Below, in pieces: positions 1 to 7,428 of a stretch of 16,733 nucleotides of DNA (position 1 is the stretch's first letter; the number at the start of each line of letters is the position of its first letter). The stretch is taken from contig JAPKCL010000028.1 of assembly GCA_028822955.1 (NCBI GenBank), positions 1 through 16,733 of the forward strand, in the 5' to 3' direction. The position numbers were made by a program, and so were the translations under genes. The DNA comes from Candidatus Poseidoniaceae archaeon. GTDB lineage: Archaea; Thermoplasmatota; Poseidoniia; Poseidoniales; Poseidoniaceae. The notes under the pieces are model-generated. The model saw only the letters and a list, made by a program, of their open reading frames with translations, searched no databases and had not been told where the DNA came from.

Positions 1-638
1 AACGCAGTTTGCTTCAACTTCGGGCGCAACCGTGAGAGTGAAGGGCCAGTTAATTCTGCACGGGCAAGAGCCATTCCACCACCAATAACTCGAGAAAGGA
101 GCATCATTCCAAGCATAATGATACCCATTCCACCAAACCATTGGGTCAGCGAACGCCAAATTAGTAATCCACGAGGTTGTGAATTAATACAATCGGCAGT
201 CACACCACGCACACAATTTGGGCTCATTTCATACGAAATTACCGTTGCACCGGTCGTCGTAAAACCGGACATCGATTCAAACCATGAATTCACTGCGCCT
301 CGAGCCATATCAATCATTGAAGCGTCTGGAGTGAACGGTCCAACAAACACACCACCAAGCCAGAAGGGCAGTGAGCCTATGAACACTGCAATTGGCCAAA
401 CCAATGCAACTGCTGCAAACGCTTCACGGTCTCGTAAACGTTCAGAGGTATCAGTACGTGTCCAAACACTCAGCATCACTATGCCGAGGGTTGGTGAAAT
501 GATTGCAGGCACAACAAAAGCGTAAAGGGCCATTTCAAGATCATCAAGCCACCATGTAATCAATCCACAAAGGACAAGTGGGACAGTGAGCGCAATAAGC
601 GTCCAACCGAGGATGAGAGACAATACATCGAAACGCAT
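1..638 (-). CDS. trkH: Trk-type potassium uptake protein TrkH, N-terminal part (partial)
   Basis: This is the membrane pore subunit of a Trk/Ktr potassium uptake system. The frame reads open from an ATG at 636-638 to the window edge, giving 212 codons with the C-terminal half missing. The first 60 residues form two hydrophobic helices. A selectivity-filter loop follows at residues 121-134 (ESMSGFTTTGATVI), with the family's Thr-Thr-Gly signature. The next conserved piece, LLIWRSLTQWFGGMGIIML at about 158-176, is the typical helix after the first TrkH pore loop. The start lies 7 bases after the trkA stop, and a GGTG motif about 11 bases upstream may serve as ribosome binding site, so the two genes are very likely co-transcribed. 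TrkA would bind the cytoplasmic face and gate it. The family call is firm; specificity for K+ over Na+ is inferred from the family. Confidence 0.93.
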   Translation of the reverse strand, partial: MRFDVLSLILGWTLIALTVPLVLCGLITWWLDDLEMALYAFVVPAIISPTLGIVMLSVWTRTDTSERLRDREAFAAVALVWPIAVFIGSLPFWLGGVFVGPFTPDASMIDMARGAVNSWFESMSGFTTTGATVISYEMSPNCVRGVTADCINSQPRGLLIWRSLTQWFGGMGIIMLGMMLLSRVIGGGMALARAELTGPSLSRLRPKLKQTA

Positions 639-645
639 ATTCTAT

Positions 646-2064
646 TCACACCTTGAACCGCTTTTCGAGTTCTACAACTCTCTCAGGACTGCAAAAAATG
701 ATCAAACGGTCATCTTCAAGCAAAGTTTTGTCCGGAGAAGGTCGTAATGATTCCCAAGTACCGTTCGTGTTTCGACGTTGAATAAAGGCAATTCGCATCC
801 AATCAGGGAACGATGCCTCAAGAATCCGCTTTCCAGCAAATTTAGCATCTGCTGAAACCGGCATACTGACTCCAATAATATTTGGGATATTCGATAAGAT
901 TGCATAACCACCTGCAGTTTTAGTATGGATCTGTGCCAACATATTGTCTACAGCCACTCGTTTGCGGTCGACTGCAAACGTAATACCCATTCTCTGCGTT
1001 ACCTTCACTAAGTCTGCATCATACAGAAGTAAACCTGTGCGTTGCACACCCATATCACTGGCAAGTAAAGCAGCAGCAATGCTGGCTAAATCATCTTCAA
1101 GGGCAGCAATAGCAATGTGATGTTCTGAAATTCCAATCTCGGTCAGAATATCACGATCTAAATGGTCACCATGAATCACTTCCAGTAAAGGGTTTGATCC
1201 AATCTCGGTACCGGAGAGGGTATTGGCAACTTGTAAATCTCGTTCGATAACCGTTACTGAAGCTCCTGCTTTCAACCAATCGTCGGCAATACGTTGACCA
1301 ATTTTGTTAGCACCGATAACTGCCACTCGTGGTTGGGTTGGGAAATCAGTTGCTTCGTGTCCAAAGATGCTCAGAATACGATTAAAACTTGAAAGACCAG
1401 TTGTAGCAACCGCAATACGGTCGTTTGGCATGAGCATGAAGTCACCGTCAGGTACCAAACTCTTTTCGCTATCTCGCTTCAAACCAACAATCAATGGCAT
1501 TCCACCTTCGATTTTTGTGCTCGCATCACGAAGGCTTTGGAACACGACTTGAGTGGCCTTACTGGTGACATCCAATTCGATGATAAACGCATCATGGCCA
1601 AATGGAATTACTTCTTCAATAGCCGCTGAACGCAAGCCGGAATGAAGCCGGCGAATAGCACCTTCAAGTGGGTTAACGACGTGATGGACCTTTGCCCATT
1701 CCTGAAGTTTACCTTCATCTTGTTCACGAACATAATTCATATTTCGAACACGGCAGATGGACAAAAGTGGTTTCGCTTTTGGGCCACTTTGTTCATTGTG
1801 TGCATGGTGAGCAAGGGCACAAGCCAAAAGATTACGTTCATCAGAATTTGTAGCTGCGACAAACACTTCGGCTTCGCCAATTCCAGCTTCATACAGTTTT
1901 TCTCGAGTCGTTAAGTCTCCATGAATCACGAGAACATCGAGGGTCTGCGCATTTTTGACAGCCCGAGAATCCGAATCTACCAGAACGACATCCATGTCCT
2001 CAGCCCGTAAGGCACGAGCCATTTCGGTCCCAACCCGTCCTGCACCACCAATAATAATTCGCAT
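646..2064 (-). CDS. trkA: TrkA, NAD(H)-binding regulatory subunit of potassium transporter
   Basis: This is the cytoplasmic peripheral subunit that binds nucleotide and gates TrkH. At 472 residues it has the full-length double layout: RCK_N (1-130), RCK_C (about 150-222), second RCK_N (246-365), second RCK_C (about 395-458). The first Rossmann fold has an intact GxGxxG (GGAGRVG, residues 6-12) and an acidic residue at the end of strand two (VLVDSD, D30), as expected for NAD binding. The second has GANKIG at 251-256, where the middle glycine is Asn, followed by VIERD. That second site may bind nucleotide poorly or differently. The ATG start lies 5 bases after the stop of the transglutaminase-like gene and the stop lies 7 bases before trkH, so this is the middle gene of a three-gene operon. 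Confidence 0.95.
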   Translation of the reverse strand: MRIIIGGAGRVGTEMARALRAEDMDVVLVDSDSRAVKNAQTLDVLVIHGDLTTREKLYEAGIGEAEVFVAATNSDERNLLACALAHHAHNEQSGPKAKPLLSICRVRNMNYVREQDEGKLQEWAKVHHVVNPLEGAIRRLHSGLRSAAIEEVIPFGHDAFIIELDVTSKATQVVFQSLRDASTKIEGGMPLIVGLKRDSEKSLVPDGDFMLMPNDRIAVATTGLSSFNRILSIFGHEATDFPTQPRVAVIGANKIGQRIADDWLKAGASVTVIERDLQVANTLSGTEIGSNPLLEVIHGDHLDRDILTEIGISEHHIAIAALEDDLASIAAALLASDMGVQRTGLLLYDADLVKVTQRMGITFAVDRKRVAVDNMLAQIHTKTAGGYAILSNIPNIIGVSMPVSADAKFAGKRILEASFPDWMRIAFIQRRNTNGTWESLRPSPDKTLLEDDRLIIFCSPERVVELEKRFKV

Positions 2065-2069
2065 TCAGA

Positions 2070-3677
2070 TCACCAAATATCCTGAAGTCCTACTTCTGGA
2101 AATACCTTGACTTGGAATTGTCCACCCGCTGTATCGACAATACCGGCAGTCGAATAAAGAGGCGGCGATCGGTCAAGACCGTTGCTTGAATACTTCCCAG
2201 GAGAATAATAATTGCTGAGAAGTGTACCGGTAGCATCGGGCTCTTCAATCCAAGAAATATAGGCATTTGGTGTATGCAATAACCATTTATTATTGACGAC
2301 GTCAACAGATGCTTCAACAAAACATGTGTTTAAATCGATATTTCGAGACTCGCACCATGATTCACTCATTGGAAGTAAGATATAACCCCAAGCGTGACCT
2401 TCCCAATGCTTGTACTCCGTATCGGCTAATGCCCCAAATACATACCAACCAGGCAAACCTACGACTCGTAATAAGGAAAGGAACGCATTGGTTTGCTCGT
2501 CACAATCTCCCAATTTATCAATCAAACACTGTGGGCCATTCCTCGCTGTAATTGGTGCTTCCTTGTCGTAGTCGACATTTTCTTTCAAGTAATCGAATGA
2601 AGCTCGAGAAAAGGCATATGCATTGTCTTTGAGACCTTCAGGTAAACTTGAAGAGATGAGGGCAGCAGTTGCAATTACTGTTTCATGTTGAGAATTGATC
2701 GCATAACTATGGTTAATTCCATTTCGTGAACCTCGGTCATACCACGTAGGATTGGTGAACTTTTGGAAATGTTCACCGTCGCCACGGAACTCAACATCAC
2801 TGAATGTACCACTGTTATCGACGTTAATTCCTTCATCGCTTCCAGCAACACGTGAGTCGACACGATTTGAATCCCACCATGAATAGGAAGTACTGATAAT
2901 TTTAACTTGGAAAGAAAACACAACGATTTCCCCAGGACCAAGAACAAATTCCATCTTTACGCAGTTACCTACATTGCATGATGAATTATCGATTCCATAA
3001 CCAGGCCACCAAACCGAGTGACCTTTGGAAGTAGTTATTTTGTCTTCAAAACTACGAAGAGTTCCATCGGTTGGAACCGGAATCGCATCATCAATTATTG
3101 AATCACCGTTATCGAAAAAGAGGTTCACTGATTCGACTTGTTGTATTGAACTCGTCGGACTCGGCAAAGTACCATCGGTAAATTCGAAATCATTTATTTC
3201 ACCATAAAGCGATTCTATATCCGTCGGAATAACAATGTCTTCATAGGCCCAACCATTTGAATTTGAATTCACAAGAACAACTGTGCGGTCAAGCGTAAAA
3301 GTGGCCTCATTCGGATAAAGATGGTAAGGTGCAAAGGTACCAAGCACATATTCTTGAATCCCTGGTGCCCATTTTTCAACACTATCACGGACTTGAGGGG
3401 ATAGCATTACGAACGCAACTAAAAACAGCAAAACCAAATGACGAGTACGGTTACGTTTATTTTTCATAAGGTCGACTGAACGACCAGTATGGGTTTGAAC
3501 AATTCCACTTTTGGCTGGTTTCTTGGACATTTTGTAGGATGTATCCAAACTACCTTTGTTGAATTGTTGTTCCATTGCGAATTTATTCGAACGAGTATTT
3601 GCCAAAATTCTACCGCAACTGTAGCAAATTGTGTCACCCGTATAGGTGACGCTCTGGCAATAGGGGCAGGAACCCAT
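2070..3677 (-). CDS. Membrane-anchored transglutaminase-like protein with N-terminal zinc ribbon
   Basis: This 535-residue protein has three parts. Residues 4-21 form a short zinc ribbon (CPYC, then CYSC). A basic stretch leads to one hydrophobic segment at about 80-94 (LVLLFLVAFVMLSP). The remaining roughly 440 residues are probably outside the cell. Within these, residues 375-465 match the transglutaminase-like (papain-fold) core: Cys in GDCDEQTNAFLSLLRVVGLPG (C392), His in EGHAWGYILLP (H428) and a likely Asp at EASVDV (D459), in the family order and spacing. Such domains occur as proteases, amidases or cross-linkers, and the actual reaction cannot be told here. Residues 120-330 are beta-rich and unrecognised. 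It is the first gene of the operon with trkA and trkH, with a TATA-like box about 25 bases before the ATG. The Zn ribbon should lie in the cytoplasm if the helix is a type II anchor (inference). Confidence 0.8.
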   Translation of the reverse strand: MGSCPYCQSVTYTGDTICYSCGRILANTRSNKFAMEQQFNKGSLDTSYKMSKKPAKSGIVQTHTGRSVDLMKNKRNRTRHLVLLFLVAFVMLSPQVRDSVEKWAPGIQEYVLGTFAPYHLYPNEATFTLDRTVVLVNSNSNGWAYEDIVIPTDIESLYGEINDFEFTDGTLPSPTSSIQQVESVNLFFDNGDSIIDDAIPVPTDGTLRSFEDKITTSKGHSVWWPGYGIDNSSCNVGNCVKMEFVLGPGEIVVFSFQVKIISTSYSWWDSNRVDSRVAGSDEGINVDNSGTFSDVEFRGDGEHFQKFTNPTWYDRGSRNGINHSYAINSQHETVIATAALISSSLPEGLKDNAYAFSRASFDYLKENVDYDKEAPITARNGPQCLIDKLGDCDEQTNAFLSLLRVVGLPGWYVFGALADTEYKHWEGHAWGYILLPMSESWCESRNIDLNTCFVEASVDVVNNKWLLHTPNAYISWIEEPDATGTLLSNYYSPGKYSSNGLDRSPPLYSTAGIVDTAGGQFQVKVFPEVGLQDIW

Positions 3678-3697
3678 GTCTATTCGTTACGCCGGCG

Positions 3698-3705
3698 TTG
3701 TATAA
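3698..3705 (-). promoter_or_regulatory. TATA-like box of the transglutaminase-trkA-trkH operon
   Basis: On the minus strand the sequence TTATACAA is centred about 25 bases before the ATG at 3677. This is the spacing expected for an archaeal TATA box driving a leaderless or near-leaderless transcript. It lies in the only sizeable intergenic gap (3678-3797), upstream of a three-gene minus-strand operon. There is no strong Shine-Dalgarno sequence before that ATG, which fits a leaderless mRNA. Confidence 0.5.
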
Positions 3706-3778
3706 CGGTTGCGTGCGGAACACCCCGAGAATGCTTATTTGTGAAGTGACCCCTTTTATGAGTAGAACCACAATGCTA

Positions 3779-3804
3779 CGAGTAAGTAAGTATTGTCTTA
3801 CTCG
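3779..3804 (-). terminator. Hairpin across the stop codon of the membrane-protein gene, possible 3' end signal
   Basis: CGAGTAAG (3779-3786) and CTTACTCG (3797-3804) are perfect 8-base inverted repeats around a 10-base loop. The TAA stop of the minus-strand membrane-protein gene (3798-3800) lies in one arm. On the minus strand no clear T-run follows, so a canonical archaeal oligo-U terminator is not evident. It could instead stabilise the mRNA 3' end, or be chance. Confidence 0.3.
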
Positions 3805-4658
3805 GACTCAGACAACGAGGCAGTGCCATCAGCATCGACCAGCGAGAGTTCCGAAGGAGAAATTCCGGGGAGTGGGTTGTTTTCTTCGGAGGTTTGATCA
3901 CGTGCATTTCTGGCCCAAATTTTCCGAAGTCTTTTCTTTCCTTCCTTTGGAATAGATTCCCAAATCCATGCTTCCGAAGTCCGGTTAAAGAGGAGCGTGG
4001 CTGGGATAATGAACAACCAAGCGGAAACATTGACCAGTGCAAATGAAAACATTACGACATATGCACAGCGCCAAAATGTCCCGCGGAGGACAGAACTCCA
4101 GCGTTTTCCTTGTAGCATCAGGTGTCCTTGAAATGATGAGATGAGGGCTTCACACCGAGGGCCAAAAAGGGCCAAGCACAGAATGGTGATGACCAGAGTA
4201 ATATTGTATTCAAACAGCTCAAGAATTCGTAAAATGAACACCATTGAGAGCATTCCGCCCATCGCCAGACCCAACGCCCAACCACTGGTTGGTTGTGAGC
4301 TACCCTTTCGAACACGGTCCCGTCGAAGAAGAAGGTGAACTGCAACGGATGCTAGAAGACAAAGTAAGAGAAGATTCAGCGGATTGACTACCGCAGCCTG
4401 ATCATTGGTAACCATCTCAAGGTAGGGGACTACGATGAAGTTGTGAGTGAAGGAACCATAAAATCCACCAATTAAGATGCCCCAGAATACATTACTCCAT
4501 GCAGTCGGAAGGTCATAAAAACCGGAATATCTGGTCATCACGCCTCTCCAGCCGAGCGTCATGCCAACCAAAGCCGACACACTCGCGACCTGAAACAGTA
4601 GGAAGGTCGATGCCATGAACCGTGGGCTGTGTTTTCCTTCATCAAGTCGTTGCTTCAT
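3798..4658 (-). CDS. Hypothetical multi-pass membrane protein
   Basis: I do not recognise a family. From the ATG at 4656-4658 the product is 286 residues with about six hydrophobic segments (roughly 14-37, 54-70, 93-112, 127-146, 152-170 and a long one at 196-224). A basic stretch follows (KEGKKRLRKIWAR, 238-250), then a polar, acidic and Ser-rich tail of about 35 residues ending in SLSESE. By the positive-inside rule the basic stretch and tail should be cytoplasmic. The frame is open 15 codons further upstream to a TTG at 4703, with a GTG at 4694. I prefer the ATG because the longer forms would nearly abut the divergent get3 start and add nothing recognisable. It is transcribed away from get3 and ends 120 bases before the trk operon start. 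Confidence 0.75.
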   Translation of the reverse strand: MKQRLDEGKHSPRFMASTFLLFQVASVSALVGMTLGWRGVMTRYSGFYDLPTAWSNVFWGILIGGFYGSFTHNFIVVPYLEMVTNDQAAVVNPLNLLLLCLLASVAVHLLLRRDRVRKGSSQPTSGWALGLAMGGMLSMVFILRILELFEYNITLVITILCLALFGPRCEALISSFQGHLMLQGKRWSSVLRGTFWRCAYVVMFSFALVNVSAWLFIIPATLLFNRTSEAWIWESIPKEGKKRLRKIWARNARDQTSEENNPLPGISPSELSLVDADGTASLSESE

Positions 4659-4676
4659 TCGGAGTGCATGCGGGGG

Positions 4677-4684
4677 ATTCAAAG
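4677..4684. promoter_or_regulatory. Possible shared TATA-like element between divergent genes
   Basis: The 48-base gap between the divergent starts at 4658 (minus) and 4707 (plus) is GC-rich except for ATTCAAAG. Its centre lies about 26 bases from the plus-strand get3 ATG and about 22 from the minus-strand ATG, and it reads CTTTGAAT on the other strand. Neither gene has an obvious Shine-Dalgarno sequence at a normal distance, so leaderless transcripts from one bidirectional element are possible. The match to a TATA consensus is weak. Confidence 0.28.
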
Positions 4685-4706
4685 ACCACCGCACACTCGA
4701 CAAGGT

Positions 4707-5966
4707 ATGGCACGACTCTTGTTGTTCGGTGGTAAAGGCGGCGTTGGCAAAACGACAACTTCTGCCGCAACTGCAGTATGGCTTGCTGACTCGGGACTAC
4801 GAGTCTTGTTGGTATCCAGTGACCCTGCACATTCGACCTCTGATTCACTTGGTGTAGAAATCGGTTCGGAACCAACTCCAATCGAAGGCGTCGATGGTTT
4901 ATTTGGCCTCGAAATGGACCCTGAATCAAAAATCTCTTCTTTACTTCCGAAACTTGGTGGCATGATGGACAACATGGGCTCCAGTGGTGGTATGGGTGGC
5001 CTTGGAAGTCTCGGTATGATGCTTGACCCAAATGCAAAGCAAGAAATGACTGAGATGCGCTCTGAAGTTCAGACTTCTGACATGGTCATTCCTGGACTCG
5101 ATGAAGCACTTGCCTTTGATGAGTTATTACGCCATGTTGAAGACCCAACATGGGATGTGATTGTGTTTGACACTGCACCAACTGGCCATACTCTCCGGTT
5201 CCTCTCACTTCCAGAACTGATTGAATCTTGGTCCGACCGATTAATTCGTATGATGCGAGTTTCCGGTGGAATTCGTTCAATGATTTTTGGCCGTAAAGAG
5301 AGTGAATCAATGAAAGAAGAATTGGAACGTTTCCGACGCCGTGTCCTCCATGTACGTCGCGTCCTTTCCAATGAAGAAATCACTTCCTTCACATTGGTAA
5401 CAATCCCTGAACGAATGGGGATTAACGAAACATTACGGGCACATGAATCACTTAGGGAATACAAGTTGCCTGTGCCAAGTTGTTTGGTGAACCGAGTCAC
5501 ACCAGAGTTTGACCACCCGTTTTTGTTGAATCGGCGTGAAGCAGAACTCGAACGTATTGAAGAATTAAAAAGTCAACTCGAGAACGTGGAAATTGCAACA
5601 ATGGAATTAATGGATACCGAAGTTGTCGGTATTGACCGTTTGAGAGATGTTGGCATTCGGCTCTATGGAGAAGTCAAAATAATTGATGATTCCCTTGGTC
5701 CACACCCTATTGGAAAAGTACTCAAACATTCTATACATCGTGGCATGAAGCGAGAGATTGTTGGAGATATGGAACGAATATTTTTACATTATCCTGGAAT
5801 CCACCGTGACGAACTCTCACTTCGAAGCAATGAAGGAATTCTCTATGTTGGTCTCAATGGCAGAGAGCGTGAAGTTAAAACTCAAATCCCAACTAAAGCC
5901 AGTCGTGTCAAAGCAAAGTTGGAAAATGACGTTCTTCGACTCGATATCCCGCTGACTGAAGAGTGA
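4707..5966 (+). CDS. get3: Get3/ArsA-family ATPase with C-terminal HSP20-like domain
   Basis: This is a cytoplasmic P-loop ATPase of the Get3/TRC40/ArsA family, which in known members captures tail-anchored membrane proteins or drives arsenite export. At 419 residues it carries the deviant Walker A GGKGGVGKTT (8-17, signature Lys10), switch I SSDPAHSTSDSLG (37-49) and switch II VFDTAPTGHTLRFLSLPE (153-170). The conserved IPGLDEALAF occurs at 128-137. Residues 83-106 are a Met/Gly-rich insert in the region of the client-binding helices. The last 70 residues (about 350-416, including HYPGIHRDELSLRS) resemble the HSP20-like domain that ends many bacterial ArsA-like proteins. The frame stays open to an upstream ATG at 4629, but the protein fold begins at 4707 (MARLLLFGG), so I take that start. 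No arsenic genes are adjacent. The ffh gene follows 54 bases later, favouring a membrane-protein targeting role. Confidence 0.9.
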   Translation: MARLLLFGGKGGVGKTTTSAATAVWLADSGLRVLLVSSDPAHSTSDSLGVEIGSEPTPIEGVDGLFGLEMDPESKISSLLPKLGGMMDNMGSSGGMGGLGSLGMMLDPNAKQEMTEMRSEVQTSDMVIPGLDEALAFDELLRHVEDPTWDVIVFDTAPTGHTLRFLSLPELIESWSDRLIRMMRVSGGIRSMIFGRKESESMKEELERFRRRVLHVRRVLSNEEITSFTLVTIPERMGINETLRAHESLREYKLPVPSCLVNRVTPEFDHPFLLNRREAELERIEELKSQLENVEIATMELMDTEVVGIDRLRDVGIRLYGEVKIIDDSLGPHPIGKVLKHSIHRGMKREIVGDMERIFLHYPGIHRDELSLRSNEGILYVGLNGREREVKTQIPTKASRVKAKLENDVLRLDIPLTEE

Positions 5967-5968
5967 AA

Positions 5969-5988
5969 ACCCATTACCAGCAATGGGT
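5969..5988 (+). other. Short hairpin in the get3-ffh gap
   Basis: ACCCATT and AATGGGT form a perfect 7-base stem with a 6-base loop, starting 3 bases after the get3 stop. No T-run follows, so it is not a typical archaeal terminator. It may protect an mRNA end or be chance. A TTGAAAT sequence at 5992-5998 is centred 26 bases before the ffh ATG and could be a weak internal promoter. Confidence 0.25.
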
Positions 5989-6020
5989 GGGTTGAAATGG
6001 GAAAACCAACTCGGTAGGTC

Positions 6021-7391
6021 ATGGCACTCGAAGGTCTCTCAAAGGGCATTTTTCGTTCCATTGGGTTGCTTAAGAATAAACGTAAGTTGGATGAAGAAGA
6101 ACTTCGGGAAATGACCCGTAGCCTTCGTCGAGCATTGCAAGAAGCGGATTTTAACGTTCGTCAAACCAAAGAATTGGTTGAGAAACTTGAGGCTCGACTT
6201 CGAGAAGATGAAACACGACCTGGCATTACCCTGCAAACGCATGCAATGAATATCCTCTATACCGAATTGGTTCGAATGCTTGGCCCCGCCCATGAATTTC
6301 AACCTCATGGTGCAACTCTTCTTCTTGTTGGACTGTACGGTCAAGGAAAAACCACTACGACAGCAAAGTTAGCTGAATGGTACCGTCGGAAGCATGGTTT
6401 GCGTGTTGCTGTGATCGAGGCGGACGTACACCGACCTGGAGCCTATGCACAACTGACACAATTATTGGAAGACTCAACTGTTCAGGTGTATGGAGAACCA
6501 GATACCAAAGATGCCCCTACCATTGTCCGAAACGGTCTTGCAGCATGTGCAGCAGCGGACTTGATTATCGTCGATACTGCCGGACGCCACCAACTCGACC
6601 AAGATTTGGTTGATGAATTGGAACAAATTTCATCGATTACTCGAGCCAGTGAACGCTGGCTTGTCATTGATGCACAAGTGGGACAAGCTGCCGGGCCAGT
6701 TGCAGCATCGTTCCATTCTCTTGCAGGCGTTACTGGTATTGTCATCACGAAACTCGACGGAACAGCAAGAGGCGGTGGTGCATTGTCTGCAGTTGCAGCC
6801 ACAGGTGCCCCAATTGTGCACATCGGAACTGGAGAGAATGTTCCCGATTTGGAAAAGTTCGAATCCGACCGGTTCATTTCACGTCTTCTCGGAATGGGTG
6901 ATATTCAGGGTCTCATTGACTTGGCTCCTGATGACATGGATGAAGAAGAAGCCATGCGACTCACCCAACGATTGATGAGTGGAAGATTCACGCTCAACGA
7001 TATGTACAAGCAAATGGAAATGATGGCCAAAGTTGGTACTATCGACAAACTGATGTCATTCCTTCCAGGGAGCATGCTTGGTGGAATGGGTGCAATGTCA
7101 AAAGGTCAAAAAGCGGCTATGCAAGATAACTTAGACCGATACCGAACCATCATGGACAGCATGACGGCGTGGGAAAAGAATGAACCCGCCAAAATCAAAG
7201 CAGACAGAATCCGTCGGGTCGCTCGAGGATCGGGTGTTCGAGAAAAGGATGTCAGAGAACTTATTGCCCAATGGAACCGCTCTCGGAAGATGATGAAAGG
7301 CATGGGTGGCAATAGAAAACTCAACAAGCAAATGCGGAAAATGATGAAAGACGGTGATATGGATATGGACCCGTCATCGTTTGGAATGTAA
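6021..7391 (+). CDS. srp54: Signal recognition particle GTPase SRP54
   Basis: This is the GTPase of the signal recognition particle. It binds 7S RNA and hydrophobic signal sequences and delivers ribosomes to FtsY at the membrane. It has 456 residues in the normal order: N domain (1-88), G domain (95-295) and Met-rich M domain (about 315-450). The nucleotide motifs are G1 GLYGQGKT (104-111), DVHRPGA (135-141), G3 DTAGR (185-189), G4 TKLDG (243-247) and GTGE (269-272). The M domain has the finger-loop stretch LPGSMLGGMGAMSKG (348-362) and the RNA-binding part with VARGSGVREKDV (400-411). G1 has Tyr and Gln where Gln and Ser are usual, and RPGA replaces the usual RPAA. Both are conservative in position. 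GGTAGGTC directly precedes the ATG. It lies 54 bases after get3, probably the same transcript. Confidence 0.96.
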   Translation: MALEGLSKGIFRSIGLLKNKRKLDEEELREMTRSLRRALQEADFNVRQTKELVEKLEARLREDETRPGITLQTHAMNILYTELVRMLGPAHEFQPHGATLLLVGLYGQGKTTTTAKLAEWYRRKHGLRVAVIEADVHRPGAYAQLTQLLEDSTVQVYGEPDTKDAPTIVRNGLAACAAADLIIVDTAGRHQLDQDLVDELEQISSITRASERWLVIDAQVGQAAGPVAASFHSLAGVTGIVITKLDGTARGGGALSAVAATGAPIVHIGTGENVPDLEKFESDRFISRLLGMGDIQGLIDLAPDDMDEEEAMRLTQRLMSGRFTLNDMYKQMEMMAKVGTIDKLMSFLPGSMLGGMGAMSKGQKAAMQDNLDRYRTIMDSMTAWEKNEPAKIKADRIRRVARGSGVREKDVRELIAQWNRSRKMMKGMGGNRKLNKQMRKMMKDGDMDMDPSSFGM

Positions 7392-7428
7392 GGCGAACTG
7401 CTTTCAACTTACAACCCGTAGCCCTCTT

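Noticed and set aside
118..525. Plus-strand open frame of 135 codons
   Set aside because: It lies wholly antisense to the trkH reading frame, which shows strong family motifs; the plus-strand product has no recognisable domain and low complexity.
3678..3797. Small gene or RNA gene in the 120-base gap
   Set aside because: No cloverleaf or open frame with a credible start beyond shadows of neighbours; only the TATA-like box and the hairpin stand out.
4629..4706. Longer get3 start at the ATG at 4629
   Set aside because: The added 26 residues precede the first beta strand of the ATPase fold, have no family likeness, and would overlap the start region of the divergent gene.
4707..5966. Arsenic-resistance ArsA
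   Set aside because: A single ATPase domain with the Get3-type IPGxDEA element, next to srp54, and with no arsB, arsC, arsD or arsR nearby; an arsenite role cannot be excluded but is not supported.
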